A stretch of DNA of 64,000 nucleotides, taken from positions 239,800,422 to 239,864,421 of the forward strand of contig NC_081406.1 of NCBI RefSeq assembly GCF_030272615.1, written 5' to 3'. The position numbers and the translations under genes were made by a program. This DNA is from Cryptomeria japonica (taxonomy: Eukaryota; Streptophyta; Pinopsida; Cupressales; Cupressaceae). The notes below the pieces were generated by a model. The model was not told the origin of the DNA. It did no database searches and was given only the letters and a program-made list of their open reading frames with translations. Shown in pieces: positions 31,392 to 43,407 of the stretch. The number at the start of each line of letters is the position of its first letter. The stretch's first letter is position 1.

Positions 31392-34300
31392 TGTTTCCAA
31401 AAAATTTTATTTCACTTACAAATCTTGGTGACCTACAATAGGTCTTAGGTATTGCAGAGAAAAGGTACACAAATTTTTTCCAAGTTTACTATCTTTATTA
31501 AATAAACATGTATGCCATACAAGTATCTTATGTCCAATATGAAATGTTTGAATCAAGAAAAAAAACATTTGCATGTAGTACATCTTCATTTATACAGAAG
31601 AAACTATCCACAAGATCCCACACAAGTCATGGGAATAGCTGAGAAAAGATCACATTGATCACAGAAATGCAAACACAAAAAAAATTAGAAGAATGTATGA
31701 AAGGAGAGAGGGAACCCATCATTGCCTAGATAGGTTGATGAGTCTTCTTTGGAGTCTTCTGATCAGCCCCGTTGGTCCAAGTGCTTCGTTGTCCACTCTA
31801 ATATTTGACCTAAAAAAAGAGAGAAGGAAAATTTGTTAGAGCTCTGGGTTCCCTATCTCATTCGTACATACATAATGCTCTTCCTGATGTGCTTACAGTG
31901 CTACATTAGATTGAGAGATAGAAGAGAAATAGTGCAAAAAAGATGTCATGAGAAGATAGCAAGAACCATATTTTATTCTAACTTGCTTGTTTCATGTGCA
32001 GATACAGATTTTATATCAAGCATGCGGGGTTGAATGAGGCTCCCACAAGGGTTGATCCCAGCATGCTAACATGTCAGCACATCTTCATTAAATAGGGGCC
32101 CATCACTCATAACAGTGACTCCTTAAGATCACTGTTATAAATGACACGTCATAGTCCAAGTGAAGACATGTTAATGGGATAAAAGGCCAGACAACCCTAA
32201 TGGGATCTCAAAGAAATGTAGAGAGAATACAATCAAGTTTTGACAGTCATATTCATAAGATAACTCAGAAGAGAATTCAACATGTTTCAAAGATAGTCCA
32301 AGACTCCTAAAGAAGAGTATATAGTCCACACCATGAAGGAGATCTTATAGATCAAGAGAATAAGGGAACAACCATTACACCAAAAAGAAAGAATATAGAG
32401 CATATATGTCCATAATAACAACTTTTAAGGCATAAATTTAAGAACAGAGAACATCTTTCGAAGGTTTGTAGCAGCAGTCATAACAAAGACGATCCTCTAG
32501 ATGATTAGTGGACACTTACACAAAACCCAAATGGCAATGAAGGTATCAACCACAAATCTCCAAACTTTAAATGAAAGCTTACAAAATACATCAAGAAGAT
32601 ATGATCAATGGATTGTTAGACTTCAAAGAAATATAAAAGATAGGCAGATGTAGAGTAGCCTCTATATATGATCTCATACTAATACAAGGGAAGTGATAGA
32701 TTTCTTACTGTTTTATTGATTAGTAATGCTTATTCTTTATAACCATCTTTTGTTTCCCATGTTACGAGTTTTGACCTCGAAAGGACAACAATGATCAAAG
32801 GATCTTGAACTCAGTGAATTGTAGATAGAGGTTCACATTTAGGAGTAGTCTATACCATAATAGACAACATTATAAAAGTGGGCAGTGAACAATTCTTTGG
32901 GGCCCTATCAAAATGTTTAGATAATGCATATAAAAATAGAGAAATCTTTGTCCTTTTAAGTATCTTCACGATGCATAAATATTAGAGTCTTTCTCAGGAA
33001 TATAAAGTCATAATGAAAAGACTAAGTTTGTAAGGCATCTAGAGTCCTTTTAGTCCAACTTCAGCAAGACTTAGAGCAGTAAAAAGATATAAGTATCATC
33101 CACAACACTTTCAAACCAATGATGCAAATCATAGGCAAGGAATCATGCATCAACCATTATAGAGTGTGTTATAGTGTTTAGTGAAGAGACGGTAGATAAA
33201 AGGCATGAAGATTCAAGTCAAGATAGGTTTTTTGATCTTATTATAGTCGATGAAAGTATTGTAAAATATTGTAACAAACCAAGAGGGTTGAAGCAGTCAA
33301 GGAATGAATAAAAAGAGGGCTTAATCAAGCACCCATTGATAATAATAGAAATATCTCTGAGTTGATTGCATCAAAGGTCTGAAAGGATCCATGAATCCAT
33401 GCCAAGGGTGTAAAAGGTATGAAAGGTAGTGCAAATTTCACATACCTATACATTAAGACTATTGTGATAGTTAATGATAATTTGAGCAACCTCTAAGACA
33501 AAAAATACAATCCTAGAGTTCACACATGAAGAAGGTTACAGTCCTTCAGAGAGGTCAGAGCCACAAGGGAATGATTAATGAGCAATGACCTCAACATAGC
33601 AGTAAATGAGCAGTTCTAAAGCATTTTTAGGACAATAGTGCTCAGTCCCAAGCCAAGTAAGCAATCCACATGTACAAGGAAAGATAGTAATAGTATTTTG
33701 AAGATGACTTTCCTTACACAATGGAATACAAGTTATCAGATAAGTCTTATAGAACAGTGAGTAAGAAAAAAGCCTTCAAAGAAATAGAAGCATGTGAAAA
33801 CAAGTTCTTAAGGTAAAGCATCAAAATACAAAGCTTTGCTGAGTAAAATGCAGTCAAATATAGTCACACAAATTCTGTTGTTTCTCAAAAACTGAGATTC
33901 CAATTTGCCTAATTTTTATACAAATCTTAGAGATATGTAATACTTAAAAACCCTTTAAATTTTGTAAAAACCCAGTTTGTATTTTTCCAAACATTTTCAC
34001 CAATCCAAAACGTAGTCAAAACAGTTCAAGGAGCAAACCTCCTAATAAAGTCAAAGATAGAGCATGAACTTTGTGATAGTGAGTCACAAGTTTGAAAATA
34101 TTGTTTACAGTGTTGAGATCATTTATGCAAATTTTTTAGCCACAACACAAGAGAAAAAAGAAAATGTAGTCCTTAGATTAGAAGAGAAATCCTTCTACAT
34201 AATGCATAGTCATAAGGGTTATCTTAGGAAAAAATGATTATTAGAAAGAGTTACTCAAGTTTTTCTAAGAACATGACAGTGATCTCCTTCATAGAAGCAA

Positions 34301-36927
34301 GTCATAAAGTATCCATATTGACCGTGGAAAGAGGAATGACAAACACTATATGAAAGTCTAGTAAAGATGTCTCAAAAAAGAAGAGATAATGACAGTCTGA
34401 AAGGACACTATATAAGTAGCTGGTAAAGTTAATATATTCTTTAATGTATCTTGAAAATAGCAATCTATTGTCACATTCATCATGATACAAGTAAGACACA
34501 CACAAAATGCAAATACAGAGAGTTGAGAAAGTGTATCATAGTAAAACAACAACACTCAACCAAGGATGGACAGTCATAAGTCATTTTGCATGATGAAGAT
34601 CATCATAGCCGCCTTAGCATGTATTTGTAGTCAAAATACAATCATACATATTAGTTTTATAACATTGAAAGGGGTATAAAGAGCAGTAAAACCTTAGAAT
34701 ATGTAGTTAGTATCTTTAGCTACAGTCATCGTTGCTAGATATAACTAGTGCAAACTAGTACATTAGCAAAGCATGATTATAGAGCATATCACCGCCATTA
34801 AACAAAATATATAAATAGAAAGCTATATTTACAAGTTGAAACTAGCATATTATCATAAGAATATTTCAAGTTTAAGGGCAATAGATGGAAAAACATGACC
34901 TAGATAGCCATGAAGTTTTATACATGGTTTCAGAGAACATATACAGTCCAAAGATTGTTTGGAAAAAAGGACATATAAAAGTCATGGTGTCGAGACAATT
35001 AATAAGAAATAAAGATTTGTGGAATATCCACAGAGCACAAATGCTTCAATGAACGGTATATAGAGAAACCCTAACATACATGCACAATTGATAGTAAAGA
35101 CTTTCTTTTTTCCTTCCAGCAATATATATTGGCAAAAAAGAGGTATAGAAACCACATACCATGCATCATGATGTCTTTCAAACCTAAGTCACCACAATCA
35201 AAGACCCTCTTCAAGAAAGAACAAAGAACATGCATGGTCACCAAAGTAGAGGAGAAAACACCACATATCACACTGAGAGTAGATCAAAAAAAAAAAAACC
35301 ACTTCAAAACCCCTCTCTAGCTCTAGTTCGAACTCATGCACATATCTAGGCATGGCAACCCAGAGAAAGCTCCTCGCAATATGCAAAGTGAAAAATGAAT
35401 AATATTTAGGGTTTGAGATGTTTATTGCATGCCCTAAATCTTTCCCACGGGCTTTCTTTTATTTGTTTTAAATAAACAATCTGTGCATGTATTAATGTAG
35501 TTCGAGATCCATGACTTTATTTCATCAAGCTTAGGCTAGACTAAATTACCCTCATGCAAGGAGGTTAAAAGCTTTTATAAAAGCGTTTTGTATTTTTGTT
35601 TGTATTTGTGTTTTAATATAATTTTATTAAGATTTAGTTTATAAAAAATCTTAATAAAATTCTTTTAAAACACAAAACTATAGCTTGTAAAAAATAAAAA
35701 TTGTTTTATAGGGAAAATAAAAGTATTTTATTTTTATCATTTAATTAAAACAAATTGTTTTAATTAAGTGATTAAAATTAAAGTATTTTGAATAAAAAGA
35801 AAAGTTAATATTCCCTAGCATGCAGTTTTAAAGGGAGAGATATTTTTAGATTCAGAACTATTTTTGGGCTCCGGTTATCATGCAGACTTGAGTAGAGAGG
35901 GGGTATTCTTTACTTTAGCAGCTATTTTTGGTAGTGGACATGTAGTTTTTCAGGGGGGAGATTTTTGTTTTCTCTCACCTCTATTTTTGGTAGTAGGGCA
36001 TGCAATTTTGTACAGTGAGTCTTGTTTCTCAGTGGACCTATTTTTGGCAGCAAATTGGTAGTTCTATTTCCAACAGAGGATGAATTTTTCATGTAGCATC
36101 AGTTAGAGTCCCCTTTTGAGCATTGGATGTTATTGTTGGCAAAGTTTCGCATGAGTTTTTTAGGCTATTTTGGGCAAATTTGTCTAAGGCTTTTTCTCAT
36201 GCAGTTTTTATTTTTAGGGTTTTGGAGGAGATGTACATGATGGATTCTATATATTCTCTCTCTCCTTCCTTTTTCCCTCTGGTTTTTTTTCTTTTTTGCA
36301 TACACATTTTTGCAAAAAAACATTGTATCTCAACACTTTAGTATTTTAGTTTTATACCAGATTTCCTTTGATATTTCAGAGTTTCATATATTTGCCTTGG
36401 TAATTGTGCATGTCTATTTGTAGATTTGATAGAAATTTACTATGTTTTAATTTAAAACCTTTGAATTTCAGTCTCTTTTATGTGCATGTATCTTCTTCTT
36501 TCATATAATCATAGGTTTTAGGTTGTGTAAAAGGGGTATTTTATCAATTTGGTTGTGAAAACCGGTTTTTCTTTCCAAGTTTACAATCTCCTTGGCTTTC
36601 CTAGGAAATATTTATGTGGTTGGAGGGTAAAAATAACTTTCTGTGGATGAAGTGTTGTCATATTTTTGTGAGTTTTAGGCTATTACCATTACAACTTCGG
36701 TGAATCACCTCCTAGTTTGATTGTAGTTTTTTCAGTATTTTCAGATTATTCTCTCATTCTTTTCCACATTCAGTTTTTAGTTTTAGGAGGAATTCAAGGG
36801 AAGCTGACCCATAACTCAGAGATTCACCTTCAACTTGAGCAACCCACAGGCTCAAAGGTGTTTCCATGTTTCACAGTATTGCTTGGTTTCATAGTTAGCA
36901 TCACGGGTACAATCCTCCATGACAATA
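31392..36927 (+). repeat. Element D 5' LTR (5.5 kb)
   Basis: Starts TGTTTCCAAAAAATTTTATT and ends CATGACAATA, aligning with the 3' LTR end TGTGACAACA. It is colinear with 50492-55463 along its whole length except for a segment (about 32348-32907) absent from the 3' copy. No gene was found; open stretches inside are not conserved between the two copies. Upper-end T-rich blocks with TATTTTTGGCAG motifs recur several times (35860-36060). Confidence 0.92.
35605..35676. repeat. Long hairpin in element D 5' LTR
   Basis: Left arm TTTGTGTTTTAA plus ATTTTATTAAGATT (35605-35634) pairs with AATCTTAATAAAAT plus TTAAAACACAAA (35647-35676), a 30-nt arm with a small internal loop and a 12-nt hairpin loop. 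A second inverted repeat (TTAATTAAAACAA / TTGTTTTAATTAA) follows at 35741-35767. Confidence 0.9.
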
Positions 36928-36932
36928 GTTTT

Positions 36933-36950
36933 TGGCACGCCCGGTGGGAC
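36933..36950 (+). promoter_or_regulatory. Element D primer binding site
   Basis: TGGCACGCCCGGTGGGAC starts five bases after the LTR end, begins with TGG as required to pair with a tRNA CCA end, and is much more GC-rich than its surroundings. The tRNA species was not assigned. Confidence 0.8.
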
Positions 36951-37178
36951 TCGTTTGAGCTATTACAGTTCAAATAAGCTATATTTTTGTTGTTGTTTTG
37001 GTATTAACAGTAGTATTTCAACTTATTGAGGTTATTTTTCTAAGTACTTGGTGACTCTATTTTCTAATTCTATGTGCAAAATAGGTCTTAACAACATATG
37101 AAAAAGTATCAAACCGGATAAAGCTAGGATCCAGTTGAGCATATTGAGCTACCACCATCACAGAGAAGGTCAAGGATA

Positions 37179-37602
37179 GTGAAAAAGATAGAGAAAGCAG
37201 CAAATTCAGCACTTAAGTTTCCAAAAGGTTCACTAGTTGAAGTTTTTCTAGAAATTCTAGATTTTGGTTTCCTGTCTAATTCTTCTTCTCTACCTATTTC
37301 TCAACCTAATTTTGCCACCCGCATAAATCCTCTTTTTGCAACTACCCCAATTCAATCATCTACTACCCAGAATCCACTAGTAAATCCTCTAGTATTTTCA
37401 ATGGTCGTACCAAGAGTGCATGCTTTTGTACCCTTTAGTGGAGGTAGCCCTTTGAATTTGACCTAACATGATCCTATACTAGGAGTAGCTCTGAAAAGTA
37501 TGCCTATTTTCATTATTGAAGACCATGTTATACTCATTGAGCACATAAGGGATGTTACATCTCTGTGTGTCGTTCACCATATAACTCAAGAGAACGTAGC
37601 AC
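37179..37602 (+). pseudogene. gag: Element D Gag, part before the element C insertion
   Basis: The coding phase runs through KKIEKAANSALKFPKGSLVE, VFLEILDFGFLSN, a Pro/Thr-rich linker, one stop (37467) and then HVILIEHIRDVTSLCVVHHI to 37602. The true start is uncertain: GTG at 37179 is only the first possible start of the open stretch, and earlier ATGs are closed by stops. Element C enters after the codons for ENVA. The phase is regained exactly on its far side (ALKLNATSFKGKALQWF), so the insertion broke one Gag. Confidence 0.75.
37598..37602. repeat. Target-site duplication AGCAC (element C, left)
   Basis: Identical to 44215-44219. Confidence 0.92.
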
Positions 37603-38409
37603 TGTTAGAATTCCCACAGATACTGAGAGGGGGGGTGAATCAGTATCTAACCAGTAATAAGAGTTTCTTAAGTTAAAACATGCAGAACATAAAATAACAG
37701 TGTACCAGTATGCAAGAATTAATGCAATAAACATAATCAGAAATATCCACATGAAAAGCACACCATAACACAAGATGTTTAACAAGGAAACCCGGTGTGG
37801 GAAAAACCTCGGTGGGATTTGTGACCCACAATATTAACTCACTAGCCAATAAGAGAATATTACTTACAATAGGGGCCTGCACATGCAAGAAGGCCAACTG
37901 CCTAGAGCTCACTGCTCAATGGGAAGTCACACTGACTTACAATAAGGATTATACTAATCCAATGACTTGTACTACTTTACAATAGCATCTCCAATGCCAG
38001 ATTTAGTACCAGTTCTTGCTCTATTCTTTACATATACCCTTAACCTATAATTTGCACATTAGGTCTACCTAATAATTTTCTTTATGTTCACTACATTACC
38101 TCCTCAAATGTCTACAATGATCTCCTTTATATACAAGAGTCATTTTACAATTTGCCAAGTCGGCTTACAGTAATAAACAAAATATTACATAACAAAAATC
38201 TTGTTGGCCTCTATGCCGGTATACATGTTTTCTTCTGTGTTGGTGCTGATGCCGGTGTAGAGTGATCTGTTGATGCCGGTGCATGGTCTTGCCTGTGTAA
38301 TGCTTTGCCGGTATGATGTCTTGCCGGTGCCATAGGATTGTAAGGTTGCCATCAATGACAAAACCTTCAATCACATACAATGTCTCATTGGAGTGTCCAT
38401 ATGCCAACA
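37603..38409 (-). repeat. Element C 3' LTR (left copy)
   Basis: Plus-strand TGTTAGAATTCCCACAGATA to CCATATGCCAACA. It is colinear and equal in length with the right copy. In element sense it starts TGTTGGCATATGGACACTCC. It holds a cluster of TGCCGGT words at 38212-38336. Confidence 0.95.
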
Positions 38410-38410
38410 A

Positions 38411-38421
38411 TCTCCCCCTTT
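38411..38421 (-). promoter_or_regulatory. Element C polypurine tract
   Basis: Minus-strand CAAAGGGGGAGAT abuts the 3' LTR, the classic Copia plus-strand primer. A second AAAGGGGGAG copy lies 150 bp upstream (38563-38574). Confidence 0.9.
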
Positions 38422-38787
38422 GGCATTGATGGCAACACTCATGAGAAATTTCAAAAAGTTTTCAAAATATATAGTCCAAAAAGTTACCAAAAATGTTTAC
38501 CAAAAATATGAGGGCTCCCCCTGAGCATATGATTCCTATGTTTGAACTTTCTCATCCTACTACTCCCCCTTTGGCATCAATGACAAAGGTTGTCAAGATA
38601 TTAGTAGAGTTTGTAGTTATATCTATCCATATCCTCAACCCTATAGCTGGTTAGTTATTATCTGAAAAAGATCTCCCAAAATTAAGTTTAGACTATCCAT
38701 AAACTTTTTACTATCTTTTATTGTTGTTTCAGTCCTCTTCACAGTACCGGTGAGATGCTACAAATGCTATGTCGATGTTTTGCTTCC
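38422..38787 (-). other. Element C 3' untranslated region
   Basis: Non-coding stretch between the end of the long frame and the polypurine tract. It contains the second polypurine-like tract within TTGATGCCAAAGGGGGAGTA. Confidence 0.7.
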
Positions 38788-41700
38788 CTATGGTAATGCC
38801 TCTGATATTTCCTTCCGCAGAGATGCTAAATAGTCCAATCTTGGAGTCAATTTAGATCTCAAGTGTTTTTCCTTGTTTATTATTCTTTCTTTTTCTCTTT
38901 CCAGTTTGAGCAATTCTTCCTCAAAATTTGCTAACTTTTCTTCAAAAACTGATAATGAATCTAGTGAGTTGACAAAATTGTCTGCAAGCTTATTTATCTC
39001 ATCATATGTCTTTCTTATTTTCTTGTCAATATCTACAGTCAAAAAGTTTGTTTTGCATGTATCTTTATACAAATTTTTGTATTCTTTCAACAAACTACAT
39101 AGTTCTGGTAGAAGTGTGTCAAAGTCTCTATTACACTTCTTTATTTCTTCATCAAAGAATTTATGTTTCTCTTTTTCTACCTTGTCCTTTACTGATTCTT
39201 CCTTTATTTTCTCAATATTTCCAGAAATATATTTACATAATGTGTCCAATTGTCCTAAAGAATCTTTATTATCTATGTTATAGTTAGGAGCAATTATCTT
39301 CAAAATTGGTATTGAATCATCTATTGCTTTATAAGCCAATGAACTGCAATCAATTATTTTCTTTATAGAATCTAATAATACCTCAGTCACATTTGTTGAC
39401 TTGAATGTTGATGATGATCCAACAATCTGAGTGCCGGTGGAAGTAACCATGCTTGTATTGACCTCTGGTAGGTCAGTTTGTGTCTGCATTTCTTTTAGCA
39501 CTGGTTTCCCTACTTCACTACTTACCAGTGGCACTGTTTCCTTGTGAACCTGTTCCGGAGCTTTTAGCTCTGTTGGTTTCTCTATATGTTGTGTTGTCTC
39601 TGTCTATGCCTCATATTCTACCTTTTTCTCTATATCCTCTACCGGTTTCTCTGTTTCTCCTATTACTGGAGACTCATTAGCCATATCTGACTTGTCAGTT
39701 ATATCTTTATCAACTATTATGTTGATCTTTTGGGTATCAACATTTACAGTGTATAGGACTTCAGAATTAGGATTGCTATCCTCTACATCCATACTTTTTG
39801 TTGTCGGTTGGTCTTCAGTGGTTGTAATTTTCACAAGTGGGGGTAGGTTGTCTTTAACCTTTATGCTCGGTGGTCCACCAACTTTGCCTTTCCCCTTGTC
39901 CCTATCCTTCTGATATACCTTTATAGGCTTAGGGTTCCTGTATTCTTCTTATTTTTCTTTGTCAACCAGGAATATATCCCAGCCATCTTCTATTTCCTCT
40001 GTTACTTCAATAACTCTTCCTGCCAACATTGAAATATGCTAATGTGCAGTAGAGAATACTGACCAGTTTGCCTGAGCAATCAAATCATCAATTTACTTGG
40101 GAGAGTTTACCGGATATACAACAAGTAGTTTTTCTATTTTTATTTTCTTATCTAATTCAATCACTGCTTGCCTTTTGGCCTCAAGTCTTTTGTACAAATC
40201 ATCAAGAATTTCATTGACTACTTCCATCAAAAACTTCTTGTACATGTCCATATGCAATATCACACTTTCCTCAACTTGCCCTTTCTCATTAGTAGATAGA
40301 GTGTCATAAATTTTCTCTATGTTTTTCAATTTTCCTTCTTCTGTGATTTCATTTAACAATATGTCTAGAGGTGCCAAGTCACTTTTTGTCCTTTTCTTTT
40401 TCTTTGGTGTTAGCTTCTTCTTGGGTCTAACCTTTCTAACTCGAGATCTCACTGCTTGTTGCTTCTACCTTATCCTTCTAGGTGAAGGAGTGGTTACCGG
40501 TGAGGGATCTCTTTTTCTAACAACTCTTTTAAAAGTTGTTGGCATACCACCTTCCGAAGAAGTACCTACTGGTGATAGATGAGATTCAGGTTGGGGAGCT
40601 GCCAACTCATCTTCTATTATGCTAGTTTTCTTTAGTACATCTTCCTTAATGGCCTTTTCTTGTGTGGATCCTTTCCTCACAAATGCCTCAACCTTCTTTA
40701 CTCTTTTCTTAGATTGTATTTGGCTTTCTATGGTCTCAACACTACCAAATACTTCTTTCTTAGGTTCTTTGGGGGCTTCCAGAAGTGCTTTAGCATAAGT
40801 TTCAACTATGTGATCATCTGTCTCATAGCCCATTTTGGTTACCCAAATTGTCCTTGGGATGACTGCTTCCATCCATATTTCATCTTTCTTAATAACAAAG
40901 CACATATAATCTTTGTATTTGTCTACTATTTTCTGAGATAACCTTATTCTTTTCTTAATTTTGGTCTTCAATGCTTGGAAAAAGTCATGAATATTGTTCT
41001 CCTCATTCTCACCCATTGTATTGAACAGTTCTATCAATTTTTTTCCTACCAGTATGTCATATCCTAGTTCTTTATAACCTATATCGGGAACCTATTTTGT
41101 TATGTGAAGCATTAGGCATACTAATAGATTTCCAAATCTGAAAGTTCCTTTCTTATCCTTCTTTTTTTTTCCAAGGTTGTCTATCAGTTCATCTTTTAAC
41201 CATTCATAGATGTCAATTTTTGCATTGTTTGTTACCATATCATAAGCACTCTTAATGCATAAACTTGAAACTGAGTTAAGTCTATTAGCATGAGTTGCTT
41301 TATAACCTAATATCATACTTATGAATCTCACATTGATATCTTTTACATTATTAACCCTTAGAGATCTCTTATCGAATGTTGTACCTGTTAGGTCTATAAC
41401 TAAATCATTGGAAACTTTCTTGTTTTTATCTAGTCTCTTACAAGTGGTCAGTAACCTTGTGATAGCTTTTACAGCTTCCTTGGTGATCTTATGGATTGCA
41501 TCTAACCAGAAAAATTCTCCATGAACTCTGCTTGACACTATCCTAATCACATCCTTAGGAAATTCAGGAATGCTAAGGATTTATGTGAATCCTAGGGTTT
41601 CAATAACCTTGTGTTCAGCTTTAACATTGTCGGTATCATCACATATCTTAGTTTTATACATGGTTTTGATTTCCTCATCTCCTAACTCTTCAATGTTGCA

Positions 41701-41880
41701 GTGGATGTACATTCTAGGGTCTTTAGCATATACAACACCTTTAGGGATTTGAGAAAATGCACCTAAGGTATCATCCTTCTTTTCTATTTCGGGGACAATC
41801 TGAAATACGGGCCTAGGTCTTTTAATTACTTCCACAATAGTAGGGTTTACTATGTATTCAATTGCAGAGGTGGATGCCAT
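38788..41880 (-). pseudogene. Element C second protein, about 1030 codons, unknown function
   Basis: Six open segments (41880-41581, 41550-41092, 41037-40465, 40452-40093, 39834-39604, 39534-38788) share one phase and are separated only by single stops, so they were one protein starting MASTSAIEYIVNPTIVEVIK. The N-terminal 270 residues look globular: FFWLDAIHKITKEAVKAITR, DINVRFISMILGYKATHANR, NAKIDIYEWLKDELIDNLGK, FGNLLVCLMLHITK. They recall plant mobile-element domains that replace host-like proteins. The centre is highly basic (VRPKKKLTPKKKKRTKSDL), suggesting nuclear localisation. The C-terminal 200 residues form coiled coils (EEKLANFEEELLKLEREKER). I do not recognise the family and saw no polymerase, protease or integrase motif. 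Confidence 0.82.
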
Positions 41881-42325
41881 GATTAAATACCTTTTTCTGT
41901 CTTAGATGGATGATTGCTTGGGTGTGCTTGCTTCTTGCTCGAAATGCCTTAGCTCGGAATCTTCGTGCTCTCTGAAAATTTGAAATCACGATGAAATGGA
42001 ATGGAGCCAAAACCAAATTTTTATAATGTCTTTTCACCATCTACCGCATTAATTGCATGTTGGTTAAGTATTCACTTAACATTGTCTGCTGGTAATAAGT
42101 AATTTTCAACTTCTTATCTCTAAACGAGGGAATAATAGCATGTGTCATTAGATTGCCAAACCCTCAAGGAAATTTTCTTCAATTAGATGAAGAACTTCCT
42201 ACCGGTGGAGCATTGCTCTGTCTTGCCAGTGAAGCATCACTCTATCTTGTCGGTGAAGCATTTGTTGGTTCTACTAGTGGAGGAGTATTCCCAATATTTA
42301 GATCATCTTTTCTAATCCATTGCTT
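41881..42325 (-). other. Element C inter-gene region
   Basis: Spacer between the short Gag and the long frame. It contains three degenerate repeats built on GGTGAAGCAT / GGTGGAGCAT (42205-42285) with ACCGGT words like those in the LTRs. Confidence 0.6.
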
Positions 42326-43353
42326 TCAGAATTCTTGCTTAACCTCTTCAACTTTTTCTTTACCTTTCAAGCTAGCACTTTTGTTGTCTACCTGTGTACC
42401 TTTACTTCTACAAAATTTAGCAATATGCCCAATCTTGTTACATGCATAACAAGTTACATTATTTTTCTGAATAGCTTTCCCATAACCTATGTCGGTTTGT
42501 GTTCTGCATTGATTAGATACATGTCCAAATCTTCCACAAACATAACATCTCACATTCATTCTATAGTTTTCAGAGTTATGACCAACTTTGTTGCATTTTG
42601 AACATTGACTGGTGGGTGTATTGATATTCTAATAATTCCTAGATCTACATTCATTTGCCCTATGACCATACTTATTACAATTAAAGCATTTTCCATTGAA
42701 TTTATAAGTATTAGGTTGTCTTACTAGTTTGTTGTGATCCTGAGTATTTGCAGTATCAGAGCTTTCACCAACTTCAAAGCCAATTCTAGAAGTGTCACCT
42801 TTAGTTTTTTGATTCTTCAATAAGGTACCAAGTTCCTCTGAGCTTTTCTTGAATTTTTCTTTATGTTGATTTGCAGTTTCCAGTTCCCTTTCCAAGATTT
42901 CTTTTTGTCTCATTAGTTCATTTGAGTAATTCTGAGTATGCATCAGATCTGTCTTCAACATGTCATTTTCATAGCTAAGTCTTGTGTTCTCATTTGCTGC
43001 ATCACTTAGTCTTCTAGTCAATTCGTCTTCATTCTTCTTCCTATCCTCAATCTCTTTGCAAAATCTCATAGTCATATCCTGCATTTCATTTTTTGTTGTC
43101 ATGTTCTCTTGTTTCAGCTTTCTTATCATATCATTAAGTGATTCCTTTTCATCATTCTCATTTTGCAATTTTTCGCAAAGTTCTCTGCTCTTATTTCTTG
43201 CAACAGTAAGATTTTCTTGAAGTGCCTGAATGATATCCTAAGCTACTCTTAAATCATCTTCTAATTTGATATTTTTCAACTTTTTTGCATCATAGTCTAT
43301 AAGAGCTCCTTCAAGTTGTTTCATCAAGTTTTCCATTTTTACCGGTGTCAAGA
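42326..43353 (-). pseudogene. gag: Element C short Gag: coiled coil and four zinc knuckles
   Basis: Starts within 60 bp of the primer site as MENLMKQLEGALIDYDAKKL. Two stops (one near 43240, one at 42629) interrupt an otherwise single phase. About 180 residues are heptad-rich (LKQENMTTKNEMQDMTMRF, NSNELMRQKEILEREL-like). Then come four CX2CX4HX4C motifs: CFNCNKYGHRANEC, CSKCNKVGHNSENY (last Cys lost), CYVCGRFGHVSNQC, CYACNKIGHIAKFC. Copia Gags normally have an N-terminal UBN2-type capsid domain and one knuckle; here the capsid part is absent. Probable role: RNA binding and association with a helper Gag. Confidence 0.85.
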
Positions 43354-43394
43354 TCTTCCTCAAGCTGTTAGGCTTCTAAAAATAGAGGACCAAA

Positions 43395-43405
43395 CTCTGA
43401 TACCA
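43395..43405 (-). promoter_or_regulatory. Element C primer binding site (initiator-Met tRNA type)
   Basis: Minus-strand TGGTATCAGAG starts two bases from the 5' LTR, the standard Copia primer site for initiator methionine tRNA. Confidence 0.92.
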
Positions 43406-43407
43406 AT

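Noticed and set aside
31833-32033. 66-residue plus-strand frame in the element D 5' LTR
   Set aside because: Not preserved in the corresponding part of the 3' LTR near 50930-51130.
37179-37181. GTG as the true Gag start of element D
   Set aside because: It is merely the first possible codon of an open stretch; plant retroelements start at ATG, and the real start may be upstream of a stop.
39006-39287. Plus-strand Leu/Phe/Ser-rich frames opposite the element C long protein
   Set aside because: Antisense of a Lys/Glu-rich coiled coil; no independent support.
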